Origin: Monarcha castaneiventris obscurior
Taxonomy: Eukaryota > Chordata > Aves > Passeriformes > Monarchidae
DNA length: 64,000 bases
Reading direction: 5' to 3'
Assembly: GCA_026261815.1 (NCBI GenBank)
Contig: JAMPIT010000884.1
Span: 11,049,001 to 11,113,000 of the forward strand
The stretch's first letter is position 1. The number at the start of each line of letters is the position of its first letter. A program made the translations under genes and the position numbers. The notes under the pieces were generated by a model. It was not told where the DNA came from, did not search any database, and worked only from the letters and a program-made list of their open reading frames with translations. Below are positions 27,501 to 37,360 of the stretch, piece by piece.

Positions 27501-29543
27501 ATATCTCTCCATGACTGGAAATGGATTCACAACTATTTTGTCTCTCCAAACTTATTTCAAAGCTAAATGTTGTCTGGGGGTGTCTCCCACACATACTGTG
27601 CTATGTCAGAGACAGCAGTCTCTGGCTGAATGGGCTAAATTCAAAGCCGTAATTCCTACCCTTCATGGCTGAAGGAACTGATTTGGGACTACCTCCCTCC
27701 TAAGAGGTAGCTGTTAGTTTGCATGGCAGTCTCAATAAATATTTGACACTTCCTGACCCTGGAAAAATCAAAGTGGCAGCTGCAGGAGTAACTGGTCACT
27801 GCTTGTTTTACCATTGCAGTTATTCAGAGGAGGCATGTTAAAATATTTATCACGTAAAACAGAGTGGAAGGAAAAGCAATAACTTATTAAAAGACATCAC
27901 TGTGGGGAATATTCTCTGTACATGTTTATAGCACTAATGGAACCACACGTGTATCTAGTAGGTAGGAGAGTGCAGTGGGCTGAGGAATTTGGAAAAAGAA
28001 AAGCTGTCAGCCATTCAGGTGTGTGTCACAGCTGTCAAAATCAGTAAGATTTCTACCTAAGCAGAATCGGGTTCATTCAGTGGGCAGCACTGTCTTATTT
28101 AAATGGTAATATCAGCCAATGATTATATTTATTGGAAATGTATCCACTTGAAATGAGAAAATAAATTAAAAGTGCCTCAGCACAGAGCAGTTTCATTCTG
28201 ACATTTTAACAGAGATTTTTATGAAAAAGAACACTCTCATACACCCAATAGGTGCAATGGTAAAAACAGAAGATGATTTATCTTTCATCTGAAATTTCAT
28301 ATCTCTAAACCAACCTCCAAGCAGCTCCACACAATTGCTTTCCAAACAAGTTTATTTTCAAGTGAGCATTTCCCAATTCCCCAGGACTGGAGAATCCCCA
28401 CCCCCAGGCAGTCTGGACCATAGCCAAAGAGGAGCAATCTGCAGACAAGTAATTGGTTTGGCCAGAATCCTGGGCACACTGGGAGAAAGAAAACAAGTTT
28501 CAGATATTAGAGGGCACTGTCCCTTTCCATCTCACAGGCAGACTCAGGGTTTGGGTCTGTTCCTCACAGAAGAATGGGGTGCTGGATGCAGCAGTCCATG
28601 GTTGGGAAGGGAAAGGAGAATTACTGATTTTTCCTCTCTCTTCATGGAGAAATGGAAAATTTGGGATGCTTTTGTTTAGCTCCTGCTCTTGTGCCCATTT
28701 GCACAGAGTTTTGTGTGGAACATTTCAAGTGATCACAGGGTGCAATTTGGCTACCCTGAGGAACAAAAGCTTTCTTGTGACTGCTGTGGTATTAACAGTT
28801 GTGTCTTGGAACAAAGTTATCTGCCAGAAAAATATTGGTATCATGTTCAGTGAGATTAATGGATCTTCACAGTGCCTATTCCCTGAAATGTGTGGCACAT
28901 ACGAAATACCTTCTGGTGAGGTTCACCCATCAAGTACTTATCAGGGTCCTTTGGTGAGAGTGAGAGACCTGAGTGGTGCCTTCTGTATTTTCAGTAACAC
29001 AGCTATTGCACTCCCATGCCAGGAATCTCTGTGGAGTCCAGAAGGCATTCCTCCATCTACAGGATGGAGTCGGAAATGTCTTCCAAATGTGTTTCACCTG
29101 GGAAGAATATTGTTCCCTCAGACAGCTGCTGCAGTGTGTGCAGCACTGGTGATTACTCCATTTGTTAAGCTGTGGTTTTGCTTTCCCTGAAGGAGAATAT
29201 ACTTCATTTGAGCAGAATGTGCACTCAAGGCACCAAAGGATGGTTGTAGAGATGTTTGACACCACTCTGAATGTATTCTCAGTCTTTCCTTCTCTCTCCC
29301 CTTCTCTTTATTTGACAGAAGTGCTTAGAGCTAAAAACCAGCCTGTTGGCCCAGCAGAAAGGGACTCGGTCATCACTGGAACGTCTCAAAACCCTCGTTA
29401 GACTGATACAAAATGAGCAGATGATTCAGGTTACCATGACGACGACCACCACCACCTCCCTGCTATCCATCCCTTGGATCAAACCCTCCCCTGCCTGTGC
29501 TGCAATGCACAAAGACTTGCAGCCATCACAGGGTAAAAACTGA
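3230..29543 (+). CDS. PHF21B: PHF21B (PHD finger protein 21B), 3' ten coding exons, partial
   Basis: The coding exons are 3230-3580, 5331-5453, 10457-10508, 16845-16921, 19625-19679, 23581-23603, 24915-25073, 25782-25857, 26952-27055 and 29319-29543. All have AG/GT borders and compatible phases, giving 1245 bases: 414 residues and a TGA. PHF21B is a nuclear chromatin protein, paralogue of PHF21A (BHC80), a subunit of the LSD1-CoREST repressor complex. In the window-encoded part, residues 1-117 are Ser/Thr/Pro/Val-rich and residues 145-160 contain a Lys-rich stretch. Residues 176-190 are basic (SKRQERKRR). The PHD finger spans 228-280 and a Lys/Glu/Leu coiled coil runs from about 306 to 372. 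I call PHF21B rather than PHF21A because of [23 protein letters not shown] and [12 protein letters not shown], and because no AT-hook (GRPPK) lies between the linker and the PHD finger. N-terminal exons and promoter are outside the window. Nothing suggests inactivation. Confidence 0.97.
3581..5330 (+). other. PHF21B intron
   Basis: No supported coding exon. In some human isoforms extra Pro/Ser-rich coding sequence is used at this junction; nothing comparable stands out here. Confidence 0.65.
5331..5453 (+). CDS. PHF21B: PHF21B coding exon, VIIIQPQ and Lys-rich segment
   Basis: The acceptor is tgtcttttag and the donor is gtgatt. The 123 bases encode 41 residues, beginning [11 protein letters not shown] and ending with a Lys-rich patch KKKKEENPE that could contribute to nuclear localisation. 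Phase is 0 on both sides, so skipping would keep the frame. Confidence 0.95.
7680..7760. repeat. GTTT/G-rich simple repeat and T-run
   Basis: A run of GTTT units (about 7687-7709) passes into a G-rich stretch and then a T-run near 7749-7757. Low-complexity intronic DNA. Confidence 0.8.
9754..9811. repeat. 29-bp tandem duplication (two copies)
   Basis: A 29-base unit starting gaagatacgttttgtgcata occurs twice head to tail (9754-9782 and 9783-9811) with one visible mismatch (atacag versus atatag), indicating a recent local duplication. Confidence 0.9.
10457..10508 (+). CDS. PHF21B: PHF21B coding exon, [11 protein letters not shown] helix
   Basis: The acceptor is ttttttccttag and the donor is gtaaga. 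The 52 bases encode [17 protein letters not shown] plus the first base of a Glu codon. This short hydrophobic segment is shared by PHF21A and PHF21B (LAFMVSLGLVTHDHLEE in PHF21A). A CR1 fragment begins about 60 bases downstream in the intron. Confidence 0.96.
10570..10870 (-). mobile_element. CR1 LINE fragment (old, - orientation)
   Basis: The + strand reads as the complement of CR1 ORF2 3' sequence: a gagaaggagattccacagcc motif followed by cctccctggg, then the segment around tggcctctcatcctgtcact. It is diverged, 5'-truncated and without the terminal microsatellite, so it looks like an older copy. Confidence 0.75.
13310..13833 (-). mobile_element. Solo LTR of an endogenous retrovirus (copy A), TSD TTAAT
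   Basis: On the - strand the element begins TGTCCTAGATTACAATG and ends CTAGCACA. It is flanked by TTAAT on both sides (13305-13309 and 13834-13838), a perfect 5-bp target duplication. It aligns along its length with the LTR at 36884-37360, sharing tgtcctag-ttacaat at the 5' end, tgtgagatgctctgc in the middle, ggatataa as a TATA-like box, and gatctcccactggtttgttttc at the 3' end. At 524 bp with no internal viral sequence it is a solo LTR, antisense to PHF21B. The 5-bp duplication fits an ERVL-like family (inference). Confidence 0.9.
16845..16921 (+). CDS. PHF21B: PHF21B coding exon, basic linker
   Basis: The acceptor is ggttacag and the donor is gtactt. The 77 bases complete the split Glu codon and encode [11 protein letters not shown] then [14 protein letters not shown]. 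The basic cluster is likely a nuclear localisation or nucleic-acid contact segment (inference). [11 protein letters not shown] distinguishes PHF21B from PHF21A, which has NPVYSG followed by a different tail. Confidence 0.97.
16922..19624 (+). other. PHF21B intron
   Basis: A 2.7 kb AT-rich intron without recognised repeats, exons or RNA genes. Confidence 0.7.
19625..19679 (+). CDS. PHF21B: PHF21B coding exon, [11 protein letters not shown]
   Basis: The acceptor is ttttccttgtag and the donor is gtaagc. The 55 bases encode [18 protein letters not shown] plus one base of the next Ala codon. In PHF21A the corresponding position leads into an AT-hook exon; no AT-hook is present here, as expected for PHF21B. 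Confidence 0.96.
20194..20330. repeat. AT-rich TTATT/TATTA low-complexity repeat
   Basis: About 135 bases composed almost wholly of A and T, with repeated tatttatt and attattta units and partly palindromic ttaaataata segments. Confidence 0.9.
22540..22842 (+). mobile_element. CR1 LINE 3' fragment (+ orientation)
   Basis: The sequence reads through the end of CR1 ORF2 (ggtttagactggatatcaag, then a gttcttcccccagagggtagtgg motif) into the typical 3' UTR, ending ccttccagcttaggatattc and tgtgattctatg. It is 5'-truncated and same sense as PHF21B. A long open frame overlapping it is a by-product. Confidence 0.88.
22938..22964. repeat. Poly-T tract
   Basis: An uninterrupted run of about 27 T shortly after the CR1 fragment, likely to vary in length between individuals. 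Confidence 0.9.
23581..23603 (+). CDS. PHF21B: PHF21B 23-base microexon
   Basis: This tiny exon has acceptor tatatgctag and donor gtatgt. With the carried-over G it encodes ANEDPFWK, immediately before the PHD exon. Its 23 bases are required to join phase 1 (19679) to phase 0 (24915). Skipping it would shift the frame ahead of the PHD finger. It is supported by family sequence (ANEDP-WK in human PHF21B). Confidence 0.94.
23604..24914 (+). other. PHF21B intron
   Basis: 1.3 kb between the microexon and the PHD exon, with no recognised repeat or exon. Confidence 0.7.
24915..25073 (+). CDS. PHF21B: PHF21B exon encoding the whole PHD finger
   Basis: The acceptor is cttctcttgcag and the donor is gtaagc. 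The 159 bases encode 53 residues containing the complete Cys4-His-Cys3 zinc pattern: CTAC, CGMC, HLNC and CPKC (window residues C236, C239, C248, C251, H256, C259, C274, C277). Acidic HDE lies just before the first Cys, where PHF21A uses acidic residues to read unmodified H3K4. The Met that lines the PHF21A pocket just before the third Cys is Pro here (LQPC), a PHF21B feature. Both flanks are phase 0, so the domain is a skippable module. Confidence 0.98.
25074..25781 (+). other. PHF21B intron
   Basis: 0.7 kb, AT-rich, with a short tract of repeated gctaatctgt/gttagcataa words near 25500-25550. Nothing else recognised. Confidence 0.7.
25782..25857 (+). CDS. PHF21B: PHF21B coding exon after the PHD finger
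   Basis: The acceptor is gggcttatag and the donor is gtaggg. The 76 bases encode [19 protein letters not shown] and YVTHKT plus one base of Val. The [13 protein letters not shown] stretch is strongly conserved between PHF21A and PHF21B and links the PHD finger to the coiled coil. Confidence 0.97.
25858..26951 (+). other. PHF21B intron with CR1
   Basis: 1.1 kb intron whose 3' third is a CR1 fragment in - orientation (separate entry). Confidence 0.7.
26608..26880 (-). mobile_element. CR1 LINE 3' fragment (- orientation)
   Basis: The + strand starts atagaatcccagaaccattt then aggttgggaaggaccacc, the complement of the CR1 3' tail. It continues into the ORF2 end, which on the - strand encodes [20 protein letters not shown]. 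5'-truncated and antisense to PHF21B, it ends roughly 70 bases before a PHF21B splice acceptor. Confidence 0.9.
26952..27055 (+). CDS. PHF21B: PHF21B coding exon, first half of coiled coil
   Basis: The acceptor is tgttacacag and the donor is gtagga. The 104 bases encode [20 protein letters not shown] and continue with a Gln/Leu/Glu-rich helix to AVK. The spacing of hydrophobic residues in a charged background suggests an amphipathic coiled coil. A CR1 fragment ends within roughly 70 bases of the splice acceptor. Confidence 0.96.
27056..29318 (+). other. Last PHF21B intron
   Basis: 2.3 kb. It contains an unusually long open frame on the + strand (28453-29190) that I do not recognise and regard as probably non-coding. 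No repeat was identified. Confidence 0.6.
29319..29543 (+). CDS. PHF21B: PHF21B last coding exon and stop
   Basis: The acceptor is ttatttgacag. The 225 bases encode 74 residues and [23 protein letters not shown] and [14 protein letters not shown] finish the coiled coil. The tail is low-complexity, with six consecutive Thr codons (ACG ACG ACC ACC ACC ACC) and ending LQPSQGKN. Human PHF21B ends comparably (…HPQGHN), which supports this stop as the native terminus. Confidence 0.96.
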   Translation, partial: KCLELKTSLLAQQKGTRSSLERLKTLVRLIQNEQMIQVTMTTTTTTSLLSIPWIKPSPACAAMHKDLQPSQGKN

Positions 29544-31345
29544 CAAGAGTTGGCTGTGCAAGGTCTAAGGATGGGGAGACGAGAAACTTTATGCATTTGA
29601 GCAGAGGAGAGATGAAACTGGAAAAAAGACGAGAAGGAGCAATCTCAGTTTTGATACACTTAGAGACTTGCAAACCAGTCAGCGCATTTTGTAGGTCACT
29701 GTGGCAGCAGGTTCCCACAGAGCAGGTTGTTTCGCAGTTTTGTATTTGCCAAGACCTTCAGTGCTTATGACGTTTTGTTATGTTGGCCTTAATGTATTTA
29801 TGACTGAGGATGAACAGGAAAAACATGGCCAATAGGAAGCAGGATAGCCTTATGTGGTGGCAGACAGGCTTTCTGTTCTAAGCAGAAAGGAGTTAGTGAG
29901 GTATTAGAGAAGTAGTTGGGCTGAAAGCTATGTGTGTGGGGGGTGTTCAGTGAGATAACCAGAAACTGAGCTACTTGGGACTTGACATGGATTGTTTTCA
30001 GAGGAACAAGTTTGGCCCCATTGATTCAGGTGACCTGGAGATGGGGTCGTTGTGACCAGAACAGCATCATGGACACTCACAGAGCCTTGGAAACAGAAGA
30101 TCATTTTTTTCCGTATTATTAGACTTGAGAATTGCAGATATTTAAATAAAGAAACTGTATGAAGTTAGCATTTCTAGTAAAATATTGAAGTATTTTCATG
30201 CTGATGCTTCTGTATATGCGTTCTGAAGTATTTAAAAAATACGACTGTAAAACTCCTTTTGCAGGTCCTTTCTAATTATTTTGCTATCAGTGTATTTTTC
30301 TCATGGAATTTTTGTGCAAGGTTTAGCATAAACCATAACAGTGGATATCTTTGCCAATTTGGGTTTCATTCTTTAAAGATATTATTTTGTGGTTTTCTTT
30401 CCTTTTTTTTTCATTTTGGATTATTTTTTAAAGAAAAAAGCAAATAAATATTCTGGGATTTGTTTCTTGTCAGTACAGATAATATGCCAAAAAGATAACT
30501 TTACATTTTTGTACTGCATTTTTTTGTTAAAGATATGTAACATGATTTAAAATTTTTTTCTTTTTTTTTTCTTGTAGAAATATCTGCTGAAACAGTACAG
30601 GAAAAAAAACTGCCTCAAGGGGTTGTTTCTCTAACTGGAGACTCAAACTTAAGACTTCTGGGTGAGGGACAGGGCATGGAAAATTAAAAGGGTTTGGGGG
30701 GATTTTGTTTCTGGAGACTTGATTCCTTTTTAACATTTTGTTGGATTTCAGCATATTTGGGAAGTGTTTAGCATTAGCCTGAGAAAATCCCAGTGTACCT
30801 GCTTGTTTCACTAGCTGGTCTTCCTGATTCTGCAAGGTCCTGCCTGGCCCCCAGGGCCCCTGGAAAGGTGGTGATAGACACCCCGGTTTTCTCAATTCAC
30901 ACTCCCCAGTGCCATTGTCTCTGTCTTTTTGAGTTCCCCATCAATTAGCACAACAGGTACTTATGGAAAGCCACCAGAGCAGGACACAAGGCTAGTCTTT
31001 CACATCAGCATATCACATGGTGCCGAATAGCTTTTTTTGGTTGTAATTTAAAAAATAAACACATGAGGGACTGGCTGTTTCTGTTGCCCATCACTAGGCA
31101 GCACATGGTCCCTTCAACCATTTTCACAACTCCGGGAGAAACTGTGCAGTACTATACAAATCTATTTTAATACACAACACTCGATTGAACAAGATTTTTA
31201 TATTCTTTTATTGATGAACAAAGTGAACTAAGTAAAACACAGTTATTATACATTGGTTAATGTATGCCAATTATGCATTCTGAGTGGCTTGCAATGTAAA
31301 TGTTTTCAGGTTTAATGATTTTTTTTCCTCTTCAGACAAATAAAA
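29544..31345 (+). other. PHF21B: Probable PHF21B 3' untranslated region, extent uncertain
   Basis: Downstream of the stop there is no further supported ORF. Candidate poly(A) signals AATAAA occur at 30145-30150, 30443-30448, 31054-31059 and 31339-31344. The first two sit in AT-rich DNA and either could end the transcript; the last lies at an A-run. Which is used cannot be seen from sequence. Confidence 0.5.
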
Positions 31346-32340
31346 AAAAAAAAGTGTGGAAGGTTGAATATGTGCAGAATTTCTGAAAAACTGTCTTCAA
31401 CTGTTAAAAGTAGTTATTTTGAGAAGGGGACTGTCCAGTGGATAGTGTGCATAGAAAAAAAAAAGTGTTTGTCTTAAATATGCCAATGTAGTTTTACTTC
31501 TTTATGATGCATTAAACTTGACTGACAATTTCCTGGCATTGTCGTGGTGGTCTCTGCTGCCGAGGGCCACAGCATGGCCTGCCCAGGGCCTGTTGAGGGA
31601 CCCCATCCCTGGCCAGACTCTCTCTGGGGTGGGGAGGGGGGAGTGACTGCTGACAATTTCTCCACCACTGTGTTCAATTTTCAAACTTAAGTGCTGCAAG
31701 AATGAGTACAGTACTTTCTGCTTTCCTTCTACCAGGAAGGTGGCCTCTTGCTTGAGTCTCCCAGGCAGAGGCACCCTGTCCAGTCCCTTGCTTAGCTTCC
31801 CACCTCTTGGAACAATCTGCCAGACTCCTGGGCTTCGCTTTCATACCTGCACTCTCAGGTGCTCTTCAAATGTGTGGTGATCCTATTTTGTAAAGTAATT
31901 TATAAATCACTTTATAACTAAAAAGAAACAAGGAGGGTTGGCTGGTTTCTGGCTGGCGGAGGGGATGGAACTTCTTCCCAATAAAATTGATCAAATTAGA
32001 GCAAAACACTGTCACAGCTACACAAAGCCTGCCACAGTGACTAGTGCTTATACAGTGCAGAAAGAGGGTTGGGGTTTTCTTGTCAGGGGTAGGGGAAAGA
32101 GTATTTTTTTGTCTGGGAGTGTGTTGCTTGTCTTTGCCTCCTGGCAGTATCACCATTTTAATTTCAGGCTGCAATGGGCAGAGGAACTCAGCACTGCACT
32201 CCTGCCTCCCCTACAGTTCAGCTGCCCCCTCCTCCCTCCCAGCCCCTGCCACACAGAAGGCAGGCTGATTTTTCCTAATATTGCTTCCAGTATTAGAAGA
32301 CACCTCTCCTCCATGCCAGAAAACTCCCCAAATCATAGGT

Positions 32341-32369
32341 CGTCGTCATCATCATCATCATCATCATCA
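32341..32369. repeat. (ATC)n trinucleotide microsatellite
   Basis: A cgtcgtcatcatcat-type run of about nine trinucleotide units. Intergenic and probably length-variable. Confidence 0.9.
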
Positions 32370-35344
32370 CCTGTCTGCCACCACCCTAACCTTTAAACTC
32401 AGTGCTGTGCTAACAGACAGGAGCCATTTACAGAGCTCTGCATGTTGCCTTAATAATTAATGCAGTTGCAAGAGAGTGTAGCCTTTAATCTTTGATAGTA
32501 ATTTAAATTGAGGTTTTGGTGGAGATTTGCAGGAGCCATGGTAGCCTCTGTGATTCTTGCTGTGGTACGGGCATTGTCTTTGAAAAGAATCAGGAGCTGC
32601 AGGGTTCCCAGCCTCCCCTCCCAAGTGGAAGTTATTTTTACAGCTATGCCAGACTTCACAGCTTCAGGGCTGTTTATTTTACCATGACAGACTGTTTTCT
32701 GTGCACCAGACCTTTTCACATGCTATCTTGCAGAGGATCTGCTCTGCAAATAGCCATTTAAATGAAGTGTGTTGTCTCCAAGCCTGTCAGTTTTTTATTT
32801 GCACCTCTTCAAATGTAATTTCACCTATTCTTCCTCCTCACTGTCTCTTGCCCCTCAGAAATTAGAGGAAAAAGAACACTTCTGTCTGTTGGGAAGTAAC
32901 ACAGAGCAATGCCAGAATGAGAAATTTTTGTGTCAAGATCTCAGATGTTTCGAGGTTTCATACTCTTCAGAGGGAGAAGCCACTAGTACCTAAATGCTCA
33001 GAAGTCAGGAAGCAAAGTCAAGACCTCTCAATTTGTTTTTTTAGTATTTTGTTACGATCACAGCAGCAATTTTTGCAAGATGTTGCAAGATGATTTCACG
33101 ATAATGTCAGCCCAGCAAGTGGCTTCTCTCATGGCAGACCTCTGTGTAAGGATAGCAACAGAGACTACAGAAGCTATACCACGAGTTTATTCCACATGCC
33201 AGCCAGCTTTCTAGTAGTTAGATGACCTCTTAGGATCACTTGAACTTTTAGAAGAATGCATTATGAACTGATATGTACTTTTTGTTCTGTGTTCTGCATG
33301 TCATCTGTAGTTAGAAAGAAAGTCATTGTGCTGAAATGAGTGGCAACAGCCACATCAGATAAAACTACTCACTTTAATCAAGTTCTTCCAGCCGCAGCTT
33401 ATTTTGCTTAGAAAATGAAGCCTGGCTTCTGAGCTCAATCACTATCGACAGAAAATGCCAGACTCCCCTGCTGTAAGCCCCTTTTAAGTTCACCATGGTG
33501 AAGATCATTAAAGCAAGAGTTGGGACTTTTTTCCTCCCTTAAAAAAGCAAACAAAAATTAAATTGTCATGATATGAAAAAATACTACAAAGGAAAAACAA
33601 GCTTGCTATAACATATTCTATGCAGGGAGAAAGAAAACAAAAAGAAGGATGCCATTGCCCTTTGAAGTTCTTGTTTGCATTTGCACTGGCAAATTGCAGA
33701 TGATTCTTTGCTGTTTAAATGCAGCAAAAATACTGCACTCCAACCTTTGATTCTCAGCAGTGACCCCAGAAATTTTAATTCACTTTTGCATTTCATCTTC
33801 GGGCTTAAAATGCTGCAATAAATCACTTTTCTCCTCAATATTCATGCTAGAAACACAGCTGACTGGCAGGCCAGTTGCTGTTGACACTCTTCCAGTTGCC
33901 GAGATGGAAACTTCAATCTTCCCAGCACTGGTGATATATTGGTTCCACATGGGAACAGTGCCATTTCACTGCTGGTGTGTGGCCCTGTCCCCACTGTGTT
34001 TGTGGTTACCCTGCTAAGCAGGAGTGCTGCTGTGATGGCAGCTCAGGGAGAGGCTGCTCTGGCTCACTCCTTGAACTCTGGAACTCCACATGCTTTCCTT
34101 ATCTCCCTCTCAGGGAGACGAGAAATCCAAGCAGAGCAGAGGGTGCAAAGCTAGAACCATGGCCAAGGCCCTGAAAATCAGAGTGACACCACACTCATTA
34201 TTTTCCATTGGAGGAGGATTGAAATAATAATTTAATGAGCGAGTCCAATATCTCTTTAAATACTACATTCCCTTTCCCAGTCTCATTTTCCAAACTGGGG
34301 TGCTTTGCTGCAGCAGCACCAGGGAGAACAAGAGACACAGGCCCAGAAAGTGACTTTGTGTCCCTGCATACAGGTGAGCAAAAGCTCCAAGCCTGGAGTG
34401 ACAAGTGCCTGCAAAAAGCCTTCCTCCATCTGCAGCCAAGCATGGCAACCTTTAAGGTACCAAAGGAGCTGGAAGATCTTTACAATCTCTCCCCAACATG
34501 AGGGTCCTGCTGCCAAAGTGCTCCATGTTGTTGAAAACTCAGGGTTGTGGTTTAAGCTGTAGCTGCTGAAAAAGAAATTATGCATCCTTCACCCTGATGG
34601 GCTTTTGCATCCCTTCCCAATTGTCTTGCTCTGCATCTTGGAGCCACTCCTGCTTTGCTTGGCCATGGAAATACTGTCTTAGTTAAAACTCGAAGGAGAA
34701 TTAAGAAGGGGTGGCATTAGAAATAAATTCACAAAGCAGTGAATTGAGAAAAATGACATTCTGGTGTAGATATTATGTTATGGTTTAAAGTGCACTTGCA
34801 TAACTAAAGAATTTTCTAGTGGTTTGAAACTGCATCATAAAAAAATACGTGCTGAGCCACTGACTATGTGTTTCAGTCTTCTTACCTTCCTCCATTACCT
34901 CACAACTTCAAAAACTAAACCAAAAAAACCCCCAAATTCCAAATCCCACCCACATAGTTGGGTGTCACTTCATCTGGGGGCTCATGCATCTGACTTTGCT
35001 CAGCTCTGGGAGGTTTCAGGCTGATGAAAATGGCTGATTTCAAGGACTTTTCACACAATATATTTCTACTTTTTTTCTTTTTTTTTTAATTCTCCCATTT
35101 GTCCCTGGGTCTCCTGTCAGCTGGAGACTGTGCTGGTTTCTGCTGCCCCAGCTGCCCTTCCCCTCTCCCTCTGCTGAGGGACTCCAGGAGCTTCATCCAG
35201 TCAGTGTTGCATGGAGCAGAGAGGCACAACCAGTCAAGTGGAGGCTGCACAAATTCATCTGGGTTGAGATTTGGTTTAACATCAGCCATCTGGTGGAACA
35301 GGCTTGGCACAGAGTGGCTGTAAAGCTGCTTGTTGGCAACAGCT

Positions 35345-35840
35345 GAACATAAGCCCAGGTGTGCCCAGGTGGGCAAGAAGCCAAGGACACCTGGCCTGGA
35401 TCAGGAACAATGTGTCCAGTAGGACCAGAGCAGTGAACATCCCCTGTGCTGAGCACTGTTGAGGCCACTCCTTCAGTGCAGTGTCTGGTTCTGGGCCCCT
35501 CATAACAAGACAGACACTGAAGGGCTGCAGCATGTCCAGAGAAGCAATCAGTGCTAGGGTCTGGAACACAGGAGCAGCTGAGGGGTCTGGGGGGCTCAGC
35601 CTGGGAAAAAAGAGGCTCAGAGGGAACCTTCTTGCTCCCTACAATTTCCAGACAGGAGAGTGCAGATAGGTGAGGGTCAGGCTTTGCTCCCAGGAAACAA
35701 GTGACACCATGTCTGAATATATTTAAAAGCCTTGTAGCACTTGGGGACATGGTATAGTGGTGGACTTAGCATTTTTAAGTTAGTCATTGGATTCAACCTT
35801 AAAGGTCTTTTCCAATCTAAATGACACTGGGATTCTATCA
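35345..35840 (+). mobile_element. CR1 LINE 3' fragment (+ orientation)
   Basis: From aagcccaggtgtgcccaggt the sequence follows CR1 ORF2 (…ttctgggcccctcataacaag, catgtccagagaagcaatca, ggctcagcctgggaaaaaag) into the 3' UTR ending aaaggtcttttccaatctaa, atgacactgggattctat. Several internal deletions and stops are present. A 185-residue antisense open frame across it is not a gene. Confidence 0.9.
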
Positions 35841-36883
35841 TCACCTCTGCTGTGCACCCTGGGTGTTTGAAGCTGCCACAGTGCTGCCTCAAACACGGCT
35901 ACCCAGTGTGCTGGGGCCAGAAGGTCACTTTCTTTGAAGCAATGTTGCTCTGGGCGTGTCTATCACCTGTTCCATTTAAGTGGGCTCAGGCTGGAGCCAG
36001 GGGGTGAGTCCTGGCAGTGACCTGCCAGGTGGCTGCCAGGTTCTGCCCTGTGCTGGAGTAGTAACTAAACACTGCAGCCTAATGAAGAACTGAAAGACAC
36101 ACGTAAAGGACTCAAACATGAAATAATGATGAAACAAAAAAACAGATCAAAGCTTTTAATTTCACACTAAGTACTTTACTCTCATACTCAGAAATTCTTA
36201 TCAAAGACAGGCAGATGTCACTGCCTCCAGGGGTCTCAACTCAGAGCTTCCCAATTTGCATTTACTCCACAAATTTGCCTTCAATACCAGAGACCAACGA
36301 CGTAATAGTAACAGCAGGTTTTTCTGTGGCAAAGCCACGCTGAAATTTAATAGCACTGCAGAGTTGAGTAAGTCTTTCCAGTGCCCATTAGGTGCTGTAC
36401 AATTGTAAATGCAAATAAATCCCTGCACAAATGCCACCAACTTTCTGCATACTGGTAAGATGAATTAGTATCAAGTAACACACACATTTATTTCCACAGC
36501 AAAGTACTAGAACAAGCCTTCCATTTTGGGCTCTGTATTAAGCAGGAGAGGGTTTACAAAGTTTATAAATAAATTGTGCTCCCAGATGCACCAAGCCATG
36601 GGCTGGGCACCCACTCCTGTGGGCCTCTGCCTGTGTGAGTCTCCCTTCTCCCCAGATGAAGGTGGGGATTGCTAGGCTTTTATGTTAGGTGGTTTGCCTG
36701 GTTTTCTTTACCTTTCTGGTCATCAAATTGCTTTCCACAGTCAAAAGCTCACTTAACCAATGACACAAGTAGTTAGTTCATTGGAAATAGCATTGCAAAG
36801 GCCAGCTGGGAGCAGGGCAGGGTCCACAGGGTGGTGGGACTCCCTACCATCAAAGCTGCAAGGAGCCAGGGATGCAGCACAGG

Positions 36884-37360
36884 TGTCCTAGGTTACAATA
36901 TCGATATATTCTATTACCACCAGCTGTGGGACATTAGCTGTTATCTCCTGCTATGACCCACCCCTGATAACAGTCAATGAGCCATCAAGAAACCACTGCA
37001 TGACTCATGGACTTATCTCATCTTATTGTGAGATGCTCTGCCCAGGAGGGAGGAGCCAAGCATTCCCACCTGGATATAACCCGGCCTTGGAACTGCCTAA
37101 GTTAGCTCTGTCTACTGGGTTCTCAGAGGACAAGAGCTACCACTGGACCCTCAGCTGGAGACCAGACCTTCTATAGGATCATTGCTTCAACTGAACTACT
37201 TCATCTGGACTGCTACCACTACCCTAGCAAGGTGTCAGGTTGTAGCTGACTTTGTCAGTGCTTTTTCCTTGTATTATTTCACTTATTTTTACTTTTTTTT
37301 TCCTATTAAATTTTAATCCTGACTTGTGATCTCCCACTGGTTTGTTTTCAAACCAATACA
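36884..37360 (+). mobile_element. Solo LTR of an endogenous retrovirus (copy B), TSD ACAGG
   Basis: Begins TGTCCTAGGTTACAATATC and ends CAAACCAATACA. It is flanked on both sides by ACAGG (36879-36883 and 37361-37365), a perfect 5-bp target duplication. A TATA-like atataa lies at 37074-37079 and an ATTAAA poly(A)-type signal at 37305-37310. It is 477 bp, the same family as 13310-13833 but in the opposite orientation and with a shorter 5' third. No internal viral sequence is present. Confidence 0.92.

Noticed and set aside
32341..32369. Possible CRISPR-like or coding Ser repeat
   Set aside because: It is a plain ATC microsatellite; no spacers, and the poly-Ser frame around it has no exon context.
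35193..35750. 185-residue - strand open frame
   Set aside because: Antisense to a CR1 copy; CR1 complements often stay open by composition.
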